64,000 bases of DNA from Aureispira anguillae (GTDB lineage: Bacteria; Bacteroidota; Bacteroidia; Chitinophagales; Saprospiraceae). The stretch spans positions 4,762,001 through 4,826,000 of the forward strand of contig NZ_AP026867.1 in NCBI RefSeq assembly GCF_026000115.1, given 5' to 3'. The notes below the pieces were generated by a model that did no database searches, was not told where the DNA came from, and was given only the letters and a program-made list of their open reading frames with translations. Shown in pieces: positions 1 to 10,340 of the stretch; the first letter of the stretch is position 1; every line of letters begins with the position of its first letter. A program made the translations under genes and the position numbers.

Positions 1-3000
1 CTATCTCCATAACAAATAGGGCTATTATTTCCTGTTAGAGGAGCTACTGGAGCTGTGTTAAAAGTAACCTGTACAAAACTACTATCTGATTGACAACCAG
101 CACTACTGGTTACTACCAAAGAATAAGAACCAGAATCTAGTGCTGCTACAGGATAAATCAAAGGATCTTTTTGGTTGGATACCATTCCATTTAATTCATG
201 CGACCATTCGTAATTGGGTCCTGTTGAAGTTGTTGTTAACCTCAACGTATCTCCTTCACAAGCTATTAAACTAAGTGGCACCAAGGGTAGTGAAGGCTTA
301 GGATTTACTTGAATAATTGTTGATCCTATTGGAGAAGCACAGCCATTTACGGTCTGAACCAAATAAATGGTGTCATTAACCGTTAAATTGGCTACTAATA
401 AGGTATCTGCGGTCCCTAAACTTATCGTTTGGTTCTCATCTGCAAACCATTCATTGGTGGCTCCCAAAACACTTGGAGCTTCTAGTATCGTTGAATCTCC
501 CTCACAAATAGGACCATTATTGATAATAATAGGTTGCGGGGGAGCAGGAAGTATATTCACAGAGATTGGTGCAGATCGTGCATTACACCCTGTTAACACA
601 TCAAAGCAAGTTACCCTCCATAAAGTAGATTGATAGTTGGTTGTAAAAGGGGCAACTGTCAATATAGAATCTGTACTTGCAGCTGTCCACATAAAGAACA
701 TGGGAGAATAAGCTTCCCAAAACAAACTATCACAAGATGGGCTCGTAGTTAGGGTGAGTGTGTCGTAAAAACAAATATCTGTTGCCCCCACGATGGTAGG
801 TGTAGTAGGAAGTGGATTTACATAAATTCGAATGGAATCATAAGCGGATAAGCATCCCGTTGTTGCATCTTCTATTTGTAAGGTATAAATTCCATCGTGT
901 ACTACATTCGCAATTGGAATTGTAACAGTACTTCCTTGTGCCATCCATCCATTGGGGCCTGTCCAATACCATGCTTGTCCTGGGGTTAGAGAAAAAAGCA
1001 TAATATTTTCTCCTGCACAAAAAGCAGGACCATTCGACCCAATCGTTGGGGCTGTTACAACAGCAGGTTCATTAACAACAATAGAATCTACGGCAATACA
1101 ACCTAAAGAATCGGTCGCCGCTACATAATACTTTCCTGTTGTTAACCCCGTAGCCGTTTGTGTTGCTTGCCCTACAGGAGTCCATAAATAAGAATAATTT
1201 GGTGCATTCGCAAAAGGTGTTCCTCCCTGCGCTACAGCGCTAGTTGTTCCATCTGCTCCACCATTACAACTAACATCTGTGCTAGTTATGATATTTATAA
1301 ATGGAAATGTTGCAGGTTCTGTAATTACGATGGTGTCAACAGCCTCGCAATTATTGGTGTCGGTTATAGAAACAATATGCATTCCAGTACAAAGTCCTGT
1401 TGCGGTTGCGGTATTTTGATTCCCTGTAGAAATAGACCAATTGTAATTATAAGAAAAACCAATGGTTCCTCCTCCCCCTACAGCTAAGGCCGATCCAGTA
1501 CAATCGCCCTTACAAGCAACATGGGTAACGGTGGCAGTGGGTATTGTTGCAGCGACAACCAAAGGCTCTGTAACTTCTATACTATCTACTCCTGCGCATC
1601 CTAAACCATCTACAACTGTTACGTGGTAAATCCCAGCACATAGTCCTGTTACACTAGAGTCGATGGAATTACTAGGGTCATCCCATTGGAAAGAATAAGG
1701 AAGCCCTCCTAGGCTATTGGCACTTGCTGTTATACTAGCATCACAGGCCCCATTACAAGAAATATCAGCACCATTATAATTCGAACTTACAAGGGTAGTT
1801 ATAGTAACTCCCCCTGGTGCTGTTAGGGTAAATGATTTCTCAACCGTACAACTATTCTCATCAATTACAGTAACCTTATAAGTCCCCGTATCTATTCCAG
1901 CTAAAACCCCAGAATCTGGCGTTGAAAAACCTGTAGACCAATCGTAAGTCAATACACCTGTTCCTCCAGTTCCTTCTACCTCTATACGTCCTGTCGTTGA
2001 GTTCATACAAACAGGAGGTAAAGTATCAATAAGGCTAACCATCAAAGAATCTGGCGATACAATATCAAATGTTGTCACAGATGTACAGCCATTATTATCA
2101 ATTGAAGTTACCGTATATGTTCTGTCTTTTAAATTGGCCACTACATAATTCGCAGATCCAGTGTAAGAACTTCCTGGCACCAAAGTATCCCACGTATAAG
2201 TATAAGGAGCAACCCCTCCAACGGTTCCTATTTCTACTTCACCATCTGTATTGCCAAAACAACGCACCCCACGGTTATTAATCGCAAAAACCTGTGGTGC
2301 CGTGGCATTACTCCCCACATAAACGCAGCTAGAATCTGAACAGCCTGTTCCTACATCTGTAACGGTGACACAGTAATTTCCTTCTGCCAAACTTGTAATT
2401 GAACTATTAAGAACATTGTTTTGAGCGGTCCCTTCAGACCATATAAAATTATATAAACCTACTGAAAAATTGGTAGTAGCACTTCCATCATTATTACAAG
2501 ATACATCTGTTGTACTTGTAGTAATAAAAGGTTTAGGATTTACCGTTACATCAAAAAACAAAACAACAGGGCAAGTCAATCCCCCTCCTACAATAGACTT
2601 CCTATACACAGATGCTGTATACGTTGTGGTATTGCTTGGATTTACAAGAACAGCACTTGCATTCTGAACAATTAGATTCGATATAGGACTCCAAATAATA
2701 GTATCCATAGCGGTCATCCCATTAACCATTAAGGTGACAGACTCTCCTTCACAAATAGTAGGATTAAATCCCCCTGAATTTACGATAGGGCTAGCACTTA
2801 CATTCAGGTAAATGGTATCAATTGGGCTTGGTCCACAACAACTGGTCTCAATATACAATTCGATGGTATAAAATCCCGCCGTATTAAAAGCTGTACTAGG
2901 TACCAATTGCACATTTCCTGGGTTGGTAATTGCTCCATCAAAATCCCAATGATACGTATCACCACTTAAGGAACTAGAGAAAGTAGCATATTCTCCTACA

Positions 3001-6000
3001 CACAATTGAAAGGTATCACTTCCTACAGGGTTGGCGCTTGTTATAATATCAGGTTGAGCCGTTCCTGAAAAAGAGATGTTGTGAAAATCAGTATAATTTG
3101 CTAATTCTAATGGTGATAAAGGAACTACTTGTAGGGCTTGAATCGTGTACCTTCCTACAGAGTCATATTGAGCAATAGGACTATTCCCCAAAAGAACTGA
3201 AGCAGGAGTAGCATGGTTTGTTGTACTTAACAGATCAAAAGTCCAATTTAATAAAACACCTAATGAGTCCTTGAATCGAATATTTTGATTCGCACAATTG
3301 ACATCCTCTACCACAATGACCCTTTGGTTGTGCAGTGCAAATGCTGAATCAGCAACAACAAGTGCGGTTCCATTTTGATAAATATCAATAGAAAAACCAT
3401 TGCTACCATTGCCGCCATTGCCACCATTACCGCCGTCACCGCCAGCTCCACCAGCTCCACCATTGCCACTATTTAGGCCATCTCCAGCCCCACCATTGCC
3501 ACCAGAGCCACCAGAGCCTCCTGTCCCACCATTCACTCCTAAAGCACCTAAGCCTCCTACATTCCCCACAATCCAACAATCTTCAATGTATCCATTTGAG
3601 CCATTATTAAAAATGGAAATCCCTAAAGAAGCACCACCACCAGCACCACCAACACCTCCAGAACCTCCTCCTCCTCCGCCGCCACCACCGCCGCCGCCGC
3701 CGCCGATAGAACTGCCGCCACCGCCGCCACCGCCACCGCTGCCAGCACTACCTCCTTGACCCGCCATTCCATTTGATCCTGTCCCCACTTGAAACCTTCC
3801 TGCAATAAAAGTACCGACACCATTTACTCCATTAGCACCAGTTGTACCAATTGACGCCGAAGTACCAGCCGTTCCCGCAGTATTAATAGCGCCTCCCTGT
3901 CCTACAATTAATACATTAGCAGCTAATGCTGTTATAGAATCCCCACTACCACCAGTACCACCAGTAGCACCTGCTGTATTAGCAGCACCACCATCTCCAC
4001 CAGCACCGCCGCCACCGCCGCCACTACTACCCAACGTTGCATGATCTCCTGGATCGCCACTATTGTTTCCTCCGTCTGCCTTTAGATTATTGCAAGAGCC
4101 ATGCCCCCCTTTTCCGCCTTTTCCGCTACCACCACCATCACTCCAAAGTTCTCCATTTTGCCCATTTTGCCCATTTTGTCCATTGCAACTATTCCCCCCA
4201 GCATCTCCCCCTGTAGCTCTTCCTGGCAAAATACGTAACCTAGTAATATTATAATCCGAAACATCATTCATATAGATGCCATAGGTTGAAACACTAGAAT
4301 CTTCCGCTACTTCAGTGGTAAGTGTTAAATCTTGCAAACGGAACCCTTTTGCATCAAAAATCTCAATGGCAGTCAAATGAGCATTAATCGCTAAAACTCC
4401 ATCTATATTGTTTTTTGTACGATTAATAACAGTAGCCCCTACCTCACTGGATTTTCGCCAATTGCTATTTTCTAAAAAGCCCCCCTCTAAGGTCATGTAA
4501 CTGGTAATGTTAATTGCACTATCAATATCATAAACCCCTGTAGCCATTTTAATGGTAACATGATTACAAGTTGCTCTACTAACCGCTTCTCGAAGGGTAA
4601 CTGGGTCTGCTTTTGTTCCTGCGCCTGTAGCTGTTCCAGTAGTAGAGACAAATAAGTTCTTACACTGTATTGTATTGGAAGGACTCCCTACCGTTAAGTT
4701 TACTGGTGTTACTGTCATACAACCTGAAATAGGATCGGTTACCGATACAGTCCAAGTATATGATCCTGATGCAATAGGAACAAGGGCAGTAATTGTTGAG
4801 CTTGTTCCCGTTTGTGTACTAGATACAGGGACAGAACTAGGGTCTACCCAAGCAAAAGTCATCCCCGTTTGATTGGTTGTTGCAGTAAGTGTAATATTGG
4901 CACCTCCACAAACATTAATATTATTGGGCGTAACAGAAACCACTGGATTTTTTGCCACTACCACTGTAACTTCATCTGTTGAAGTGCAACCATTGGCATA
5001 GGTCAAAGTAACGGTATAAGTTGTTGTTACAGCTGGATTTGCTGTAGTCGTAGCAGTATTCGGACTGGATAAACCTGTCGTTGGCGACCAAGCATAACTC
5101 ACCCCTGAAGTAGACGAAGTGGTAGCCGATAAGGTCGCTGTATTGGGTTGGCAAATTGTCACATCAGCACCAGCATCAACAGGTGGTTCTGTATTGTTAA
5201 AAACCTGAACTTTATAGGTGTAAATATTCAATGCTTCCAAAGGGCAAGCATCGTCACTGATCGTTATCGTAAAAATATGCGTTCCTAAGTCTGAAAAAGT
5301 AGGTGTCCAATTAAATTGCCCGTTGTTTCCTACTTGTGAAAATGTACTCGTAGGCATAATATCCAGATGATTGGAAGTTATGGTGACATTGTTTCCGTCG
5401 GCATCTGCTCCTGCTACAAAAAAAGATACAGGCGAATTGGGGCAAACCCTGATGGAGTCACTGCTAGAACCGTTGATTCCTGTAAGTGTTGGTGGGGTAT
5501 TGGTACAGTTGGAAATATTGAGTTGTACATCCCTAAGAACATGCCCAATAAGTACCCCTGCTCTATATTCTTCTACCAAAACACAAACAACAGCAACATG
5601 AGGAGTCGTAGCAGTATATGAAATCCCTCCTGTTTGAGGATCTATCGTTATCACATCAACAGCACCTAGTGGTTGGGCTCCTGAAAAGCCTGCATTATAG
5701 GTTACGGCAACCGTTGAAGAGTGTTTACAGTCTACCAAAGAAAAATGAAGTGAATCGCCGTCTGAATCATAAGCCCCAACATTATGAAACATTGGACTTC
5801 CCACACAACCCAAAAACCCATTGGTATTAGAAAAGGTTGGCGAATTATTCGGAATGGTCGTTGTATTTTTCAGATAGGATTGAATATGTAATTGAGTTCC
5901 CCCAGGATTAGTCAAATTTGTAATCGTATTATTTCGACAGCACAAATCCCAAGTAAAATATACGTTGGTACATACTTGAGGAATAACAACTAAGCGTTTG

Positions 6001-6326
6001 TATTCAAACAATTCAACACCATAGGTTCCCCCTCCTCCTGAACAAGCTGAAGGAGTACTGGAACAAAGTTGGCTTACTTCTGTTACGGATTGTAGAAATA
6101 ATTTAATTGACCCACTTCCACAAGAAGCCGACCAATTTACATTTTGTTTCCCAGCCATTAGGATTCCATTACAATCTCTATAAACATTTAGTGTGACCTC
6201 ATAGGTATCATTTCCTACGTATTTATAGAATAGTTCACTTCCTAGAGCATGTGTCGCTTTAGCTTCTTCAAGAGCTAGTAAAGCCACTATAAATAAGAGA
6301 TATCTAAAAGTATTTTTTATCGTCAT
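1..6326 (-). CDS. Giant secreted adhesin, SprB-like, 3' end outside window
   Basis: The frame is open from an ATG at 6326 down to base 3 with no stop, giving at least 2108 residues. A signal peptide of about 25 residues (MTIKNTFRYLLFIVALLAL) comes first. Residues about 25-290 form a module shared with the giant adhesin at 10078-20838 (ELFYKYVGNDTYEVTLNVYRDC, then a DxDGDSL motif). Ig/PKD-like domains follow. A beta-helix-like segment (about 560-700, with VTIKMATGVYDI and MTLEGGF) leads into a glycine-rich tract (about 697-979). After a PKD-like domain come SprB-type repeats (VSCNGGADG, then GxYxVxVTDxxGC). The visible end returns to the b-c-a-b Ig order of the other adhesin. It is probably a T9SS cargo displayed at the surface for adhesion or gliding. 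The C-terminal sorting domain would lie beyond the left edge, so that point is inference. Confidence 0.85.
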   Translation of the reverse strand, partial: MTIKNTFRYLLFIVALLALEEAKATHALGSELFYKYVGNDTYEVTLNVYRDCNGILMAGKQNVNWSASCGSGSIKLFLQSVTEVSQLCSSTPSACSGGGGTYGVELFEYKRLVVIPQVCTNVYFTWDLCCRNNTITNLTNPGGTQLHIQSYLKNTTTIPNNSPTFSNTNGFLGCVGSPMFHNVGAYDSDGDSLHFSLVDCKHSSTVAVTYNAGFSGAQPLGAVDVITIDPQTGGISYTATTPHVAVVCVLVEEYRAGVLIGHVLRDVQLNISNCTNTPPTLTGINGSSSDSIRVCPNSPVSFFVAGADADGNNVTITSNHLDIMPTSTFSQVGNNGQFNWTPTFSDLGTHIFTITISDDACPLEALNIYTYKVQVFNNTEPPVDAGADVTICQPNTATLSATTSSTSGVSYAWSPTTGLSSPNTATTTANPAVTTTYTVTLTYANGCTSTDEVTVVVAKNPVVSVTPNNINVCGGANITLTATTNQTGMTFAWVDPSSVPVSSTQTGTSSTITALVPIASGSYTWTVSVTDPISGCMTVTPVNLTVGSPSNTIQCKNLFVSTTGTATGAGTKADPVTLREAVSRATCNHVTIKMATGVYDIDSAINITSYMTLEGGFLENSNWRKSSEVGATVINRTKNNIDGVLAINAHLTAIEIFDAKGFRLQDLTLTTEVAEDSSVSTYGIYMNDVSDYNITRLRILPGRATGGDAGGNSCNGQNGQNGQNGELWSDGGGSGKGGKGGHGSCNNLKADGGNNSGDPGDHATLGSSGGGGGGAGGDGGAANTAGATGGTGGSGDSITALAANVLIVGQGGAINTAGTAGTSASIGTTGANGVNGVGTFIAGRFQVGTGSNGMAGQGGSAGSGGGGGGGGSSIGGGGGGGGGGGGGGSGGVGGAGGGASLGISIFNNGSNGYIEDCWIVGNVGGLGALGVNGGTGGSGGSGGNGGAGDGLNSGNGGAGGAGGDGGNGGNGGNGSNGFSIDIYQNGTALVVADSAFALHNQRVIVVEDVNCANQNIRFKDSLGVLLNWTFDLLSTTNHATPASVLLGNSPIAQYDSVGRYTIQALQVVPLSPLELANYTDFHNISFSGTAQPDIITSANPVGSDTFQLCVGEYATFSSSLSGDTYHWDFDGAITNPGNVQLVPSTAFNTAGFYTIELYIETSCCGPSPIDTIYLNVSASPIVNSGGFNPTICEGESVTLMVNGMTAMDTIIWSPISNLIVQNASAVLVNPSNTTTYTASVYRKSIVGGGLTCPVVLFFDVTVNPKPFITTSTTDVSCNNDGSATTNFSVGLYNFIWSEGTAQNNVLNSSITSLAEGNYCVTVTDVGTGCSDSSCVYVGSNATAPQVFAINNRGVRCFGNTDGEVEIGTVGGVAPYTYTWDTLVPGSSYTGSANYVVANLKDRTYTVTSIDNNGCTSVTTFDIVSPDSLMVSLIDTLPPVCMNSTTGRIEVEGTGGTGVLTYDWSTGFSTPDSGVLAGIDTGTYKVTVIDENSCTVEKSFTLTAPGGVTITTLVSSNYNGADISCNGACDASITASANSLGGLPYSFQWDDPSNSIDSSVTGLCAGIYHVTVVDGLGCAGVDSIEVTEPLVVAATIPTATVTHVACKGDCTGSALAVGGGGTIGFSYNYNWSISTGNQNTATATGLCTGMHIVSITDTNNCEAVDTIVITEPATFPFINIITSTDVSCNGGADGTTSAVAQGGTPFANAPNYSYLWTPVGQATQTATGLTTGKYYVAATDSLGCIAVDSIVVNEPAVVTAPTIGSNGPAFCAGENIMLFSLTPGQAWYWTGPNGWMAQGSTVTIPIANVVHDGIYTLQIEDATTGCLSAYDSIRIYVNPLPTTPTIVGATDICFYDTLTLTTSPSCDSLFWEAYSPMFFMWTAASTDSILTVAPFTTNYQSTLWRVTCFDVLTGCNARSAPISVNILPAPPQPIIINNGPICEGDSTILEAPSVLGATNEWFADENQTISLGTADTLLVANLTVNDTIYLVQTVNGCASPIGSTIIQVNPKPSLPLVPLSLIACEGDTLRLTTTSTGPNYEWSHELNGMVSNQKDPLIYPVAALDSGSYSLVVTSSAGCQSDSSFVQVTFNTAPVAPLTGNNSPICYGD
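3390..4240 (-). repeat. Glycine-rich low-complexity tract inside the giant adhesin
   Basis: Read on the minus strand in the adhesin frame, this stretch encodes about 280 residues dominated by GGN, GGA, GGS and GGG triplets, including an uninterrupted poly-glycine block near 3665-3740 and NGQNGQNGQNG from a 9-base microsatellite near 4157-4190. It is locally GC-rich compared with its surroundings. It sits directly after a beta-helix-like segment, so the glycine loops may be inserted between beta-helix rungs. The plus-strand proline-rich reading of the same DNA is a shadow. Confidence 0.85.
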
Positions 6327-6576
6327 AATGTTATAGTAGTAGCCCACTACTTAGTTCGTTATGCTCATGTGAACACAAGCTTGGTTTTTAGCTAACCAGA
6401 GCTTGTTACGAACAAAAAAACTACACCAAACTAATTATCAACACACTACAACTTTAAAGCCTCACATTAATAATCAATTTAATCCTTTTTTTAGCGGACT
6501 ATTGTTATAGAACTACAGAAAAGAAGCATTAGCCCCAACAAACAATTCGTTCAACAAATTTAGGTTCTAAAGTTTC

Positions 6577-8955
6577 TTATTCTATTTTTTGAAATTTGGT
6601 AATCAATACTTCTGTTCTTCTATTTTCCTGATGATCAGATTCAGAACATATTTTGCATTTATTTCTAAGTCTACCTTCTCCATAACCAACCGCCTCAATT
6701 CGATTGGCTTGAATTCCTTTTTGAATTAAGTAGGCTCTTGCGCTCTTTGCACGCTTTTCGGACAATTCTTGATTGTACAAATCAGCACCTCTGGTATCCG
6801 TATGAGAAGAAAGTTCTATTTCCATAGAGGGATATTTCTCCATTATTCGAGCGAGGTTTTCTAAATCGCTGGCTGCATCGGGGCGAATATTCCATTTGTC
6901 ATAATCATAAAAAATACTTTTCAACTCTATGACATCTCCTTCTTTTATTGATTTATCTCCTTCATTAGACAATAGAAAAGGATTTCCTACTCGATCAAAA
7001 TTTGGTTTCATAGACATCTCTAGTTGAATTGGCTTATTACAATCCTCTTCATTTAACAAAGAAATTACTTGATTGTCACTAAAGAATTTGTTCTTTTTAG
7101 ATTTGACAACATACTCACAACCACATTCTAGCGGAAAAGCAAATTCTCCATTGTCTGCAACCTCCATAACGAGTTCTTCTCCCGTACAACGGTTGAGTAA
7201 AATAACACTCGTATTAGGTAAAGGTCTATCGTATTCCATATTCAATACCCTACCCACCACATGCGTTGGCGGCAATGGCGTATTAGGATCATAAGTATAA
7301 TTTACTGGCGGTATATCTGTGGTACTATAAATTTTTCTAACTGGTGGCTCTTCTACCACCACTTCTTCTTCCAAAACAATAGAAGGATCTCGAACGAGCC
7401 CGATGCAATACTCATCTAAACCCTCTACTTCTTTGGGCATAATGAAATAATCTGAAACATCAATATAACCTTCTTTAACAACCTCTATAAAATAAGGATC
7501 ACCTGCTCTGAGTTTGCATACCGTATACCCATATTCGTTGGTTATATTCTCTACGGCTTTATCTTCTTTTTCTGTATCTTTTTTTATAATTACTTTAGCA
7601 CTTTCCAAGCGCAATCGGCTATCATCATCGTACACACAAATATCAATATTCATGGTTGGCAAAGGAGCAACATCGTCCAAACCATCTTTGATTTTAAAAG
7701 AATAAATATCATCTCCCCCACTCCCTTCTTCTCTAACAGAAGAAAAATAGCCTTCTGTTTTATCTTTATTAATGATAAAACCAAAATCATCATTTTGAGA
7801 ATTGATTGGAGAACCTACATTAAACGGAAATTCCCATAAAGAATCAGGATGATTGTACACCTGTGTGGCCATAAAGACATCCAAGCCTCCCAAACTAGAC
7901 CAGCCATTAGAAGAAAAAAACAACGTTCCATCTTGATGAATATAAGGAAACACCTCGTCGCCAGCAGTATTGATTCGAGCTCCTAAATTGATGGGTTTGC
8001 TCCATTCTCCATCTTTTAAATAAGAAGCCCACAAATCCATGCCTCCGTAGCCTCCCTTTTCGTTACTAGCAAAAACTAAAATGGTTTCCGACTTTGTCAA
8101 AGCAGGATGCGCCTGATCTATATCGGTATGGTTAAATGGTAATTCTTTTTCATTTGCCCATTCACCACTAATCAATTCGGCTGTATAAAGATTCAATTTT
8201 GTTGTTCCATCTTTGCTTTTCCCCCTTTTGCCTTTGTACAAATCATTTCTAGTAAAAAAGATTCTTTTTTGGTCTTTGGTAAAAACACAGGGACCTTCAT
8301 GTAATTCTGTATTTAATTCATCGGCAAACAATTCTGGTTTTCCCAAACTACCGTCTTCTTCACGAGGGGCATAGTACAAATCCATGTAATTATCATTGAT
8401 CCAACGATCTCGAGCTTCCCCCTTGGTACGAGTAGAGACAAACAAAAGCCCTTTATTATAATACATGGGGCTAAATTCTAATTTATCAGAATTTAAAACG
8501 CCTTCATTTTGGATAGCTACAGGACCAATAGAACGCAACTCTGCTATTTTGTTGCAAGCTTCCCAGCCCAATTTAGCACGTTGATCATAAGACCTTCCTT
8601 TGGCTTTAGCCTTTAGGCGTTCATCACAAATGCGAAAATGATTTCGAGCATTGAGATAATCCCCATTGGTTTGCAGCGCTTGCGCATAATACAAATGGAA
8701 TAAAGGCTCATTGTCTTCTTGTTCGATCAGTACGGCATACAATTGTTCAGCCGTTCGGCTATCTCCTGTTTTTCTACTACTTTTTGCCATGCGAATAATC
8801 GTAGGGCGATCCAATTTAGCGAGATCCTCTTTACTTTGCATCTCCAAATAAACGCCATAGCCCTTGGATTCAAATTCCTTATCAGCTTTTCCTTTTTGAG
8901 CAATTAGCGAATTGGTCAGCAATAAAGTTAGTAGTATAAGTATTTTATTTTTCAT
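6577..8955 (-). CDS. PorE-like T9SS envelope protein (TPR, PD40, CarboxypepD_reg-type, OmpA domains)
   Basis: The 792-residue product starts with a signal peptide (MKNKILILLTLLLTNSLIAQ). TPR-like helices follow (about 40-120), then five PD40/WD40-like blades around residues 155-430, each with a pattern such as FSPMYYNKGLLFVSTR or FFSSNGWSSLGGLDVF. Next come beta-sandwich segments, including a carboxypeptidase-regulatory-like domain (HVVGRVLNMEYDRPLPNTSV). The C-terminal OmpA-like domain has IELSSHTDTRGADLYNQELS and NRRTEV. This order matches PorE of the type IX secretion system, which binds peptidoglycan and works with PorP. The gene lies 146 bp downstream of a porP/sprF-like gene, which supports the reading. 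OmpA-PD40 proteins are abundant in this phylum, so exact orthology is uncertain. Confidence 0.8.
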   Translation of the reverse strand: MKNKILILLTLLLTNSLIAQKGKADKEFESKGYGVYLEMQSKEDLAKLDRPTIIRMAKSSRKTGDSRTAEQLYAVLIEQEDNEPLFHLYYAQALQTNGDYLNARNHFRICDERLKAKAKGRSYDQRAKLGWEACNKIAELRSIGPVAIQNEGVLNSDKLEFSPMYYNKGLLFVSTRTKGEARDRWINDNYMDLYYAPREEDGSLGKPELFADELNTELHEGPCVFTKDQKRIFFTRNDLYKGKRGKSKDGTTKLNLYTAELISGEWANEKELPFNHTDIDQAHPALTKSETILVFASNEKGGYGGMDLWASYLKDGEWSKPINLGARINTAGDEVFPYIHQDGTLFFSSNGWSSLGGLDVFMATQVYNHPDSLWEFPFNVGSPINSQNDDFGFIINKDKTEGYFSSVREEGSGGDDIYSFKIKDGLDDVAPLPTMNIDICVYDDDSRLRLESAKVIIKKDTEKEDKAVENITNEYGYTVCKLRAGDPYFIEVVKEGYIDVSDYFIMPKEVEGLDEYCIGLVRDPSIVLEEEVVVEEPPVRKIYSTTDIPPVNYTYDPNTPLPPTHVVGRVLNMEYDRPLPNTSVILLNRCTGEELVMEVADNGEFAFPLECGCEYVVKSKKNKFFSDNQVISLLNEEDCNKPIQLEMSMKPNFDRVGNPFLLSNEGDKSIKEGDVIELKSIFYDYDKWNIRPDAASDLENLARIMEKYPSMEIELSSHTDTRGADLYNQELSEKRAKSARAYLIQKGIQANRIEAVGYGEGRLRNKCKICSESDHQENRRTEVLITKFQKIE

Positions 8956-9101
8956 TCAATATCAAGTTTGTGAAGGACGGAATATGGGGTATCTATAATC
9001 TAAAGTTAAACATAGTTTCAACTGCTTACTTTGCAATTCTTTGTGTTTCACTCAAAGGTTGTTATACTCAATGGATTACAGCGCCAAGTAATAGATCTAT
9101 C

Positions 9102-10025
9102 CTAAAAAAATCGTGGATTGTGTACTTTTTCTGCTTTTTTCAAAAAACAATATTCCACCATCGCCTCAATCGTCCCTGCATTATATCGCTGCAATTGAGT
9201 GACGGTAATATCATAGGCAAATGCAATTTGTATTTGGGGCGCAATTCTCCACTGAATCAATATATCAAATGAATCTCCCAATCGATACGTAACGCCTGCC
9301 AAAATTTTTTGAAAAAAGACAAAACTTAAATTAATATCCATGTCTAAAGGAGCATTGGCAACATACTTAAATAAAACATTTGGTTGTATTTGTATATTTT
9401 TAGCAATATCAAAAGATAAACCTCCCATCAAAAAAAAGTGTTGCCTCAACTTAGGCTCTATATTTACGGCAGTATTGGCACTAAAATCTAATTTATTTTC
9501 AAAAATATGTGGCACTGAAAAACCTGCATACCAGTGTTTGGATTGATAATAAACTCCTGCTCCAAAATTAGGCATAACTTTACTGCTTACCCCTCCAGGA
9601 ATAGAATTATCAAAAGCCTGTGTAGGGTCTGCCTCATCCCACCTTATTTGCAGATAAGAAATAGATCCTCTTAAACCAATGTTCAAAAAGTTATTATTTT
9701 TGAAGCGAATAATATAGGCATAATTGGTTTCTATATCAACCTTATCGGTAAAACCAATTTGATCGTAAGTAATCGAAAGCCCCAAACCTAAGCGATTTTT
9801 CCATACGGCACCATGTGCATTTAAAGTAGCCGTTTGAGGAGCTCGTTCTATACCAATCCATTGCTTGCGGTAAATTGCCGATAGGCAAATGTTCTTTTTG
9901 CTCCCTGCATAAGCTGGATTAAAGTAAATTTTATTGAACATAAATTGTGTGTACTGCGCATCTTGTTGCGCATAACTGGTAGAACACAACCAGAGTAATA
10001 ATAAAAGTAATGTGTACTGTTTCAT
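9102..10025 (-). CDS. PorP/SprF family type IX secretion membrane protein
   Basis: The 307-residue product has a signal peptide (MKQYTLLLLLLWLCSTSYAQ) followed by the PorP/SprF hallmark QDAQYTQFMFNKIYFNPAYAGS. The remainder is alternating beta-strand sequence of an outer-membrane barrel. Length and opening motif fit the family (about 300-340 residues). SprF-type proteins assist secretion or surface attachment of the adhesin encoded immediately upstream, as in the sprB-sprF pair of Flavobacterium. Here the giant adhesin ends only 52 bp upstream, so the two are probably co-transcribed. PorP is also known to associate with PorE, whose likely homologue follows. Confidence 0.9.
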   Translation of the reverse strand: MKQYTLLLLLLWLCSTSYAQQDAQYTQFMFNKIYFNPAYAGSKKNICLSAIYRKQWIGIERAPQTATLNAHGAVWKNRLGLGLSITYDQIGFTDKVDIETNYAYIIRFKNNNFLNIGLRGSISYLQIRWDEADPTQAFDNSIPGGVSSKVMPNFGAGVYYQSKHWYAGFSVPHIFENKLDFSANTAVNIEPKLRQHFFLMGGLSFDIAKNIQIQPNVLFKYVANAPLDMDINLSFVFFQKILAGVTYRLGDSFDILIQWRIAPQIQIAFAYDITVTQLQRYNAGTIEAMVEYCFLKKAEKVHNPRFF

Positions 10026-10077
10026 ATGTTGCTTTTTTAGTTTTCCTCTATTCTATTATCGTAGCCCATGACTTATT

Positions 10078-10340
10078 TTAACGTCGAATTTCTACCGATC
10101 CTTGGAGTTGTCGCCCATTTTCTATTTTTATAATATAAAAATACGTTCCATCAGGCAATGCTTTACCTAAGTGCGTTCCATCCCATTGATTCTGGTAATT
10201 ATCGGTCTCATACACCAAATCACCCCATCTATTAAATACATTCAACCAAGCTGCCTGATTTCCTTCCAAACAAGGGATTTCAAATACATCATTTACGCCA
10301 TCCCCATTGGGGGTAAAAATATTTGGTATATCACAATCTC
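10078..10340 (-). other. T9SS/gliding-motility C-terminal sorting domain of the adhesin
   Basis: The final residues follow the family pattern: IPNIFTPNGDGVNDVF, then FNRWGDLVYE, then QWDGTHLGKALPDGTYFYII, ending in VEIRR. This matches the gliding motility-associated C-terminal domain (CHU_C/TIGR04131 type) that directs export by the type IX system. In-frame position at the extreme C-terminus supports the call. Confidence 0.9.

Noticed and set aside
3400-3759. Plus-strand proline-rich ORF
   Set aside because: It is the antisense reading of the glycine-rich adhesin tract. The minus-strand frame is continuous with a signal peptide and conserved domains, whereas this ORF has no promoter or homologous start.
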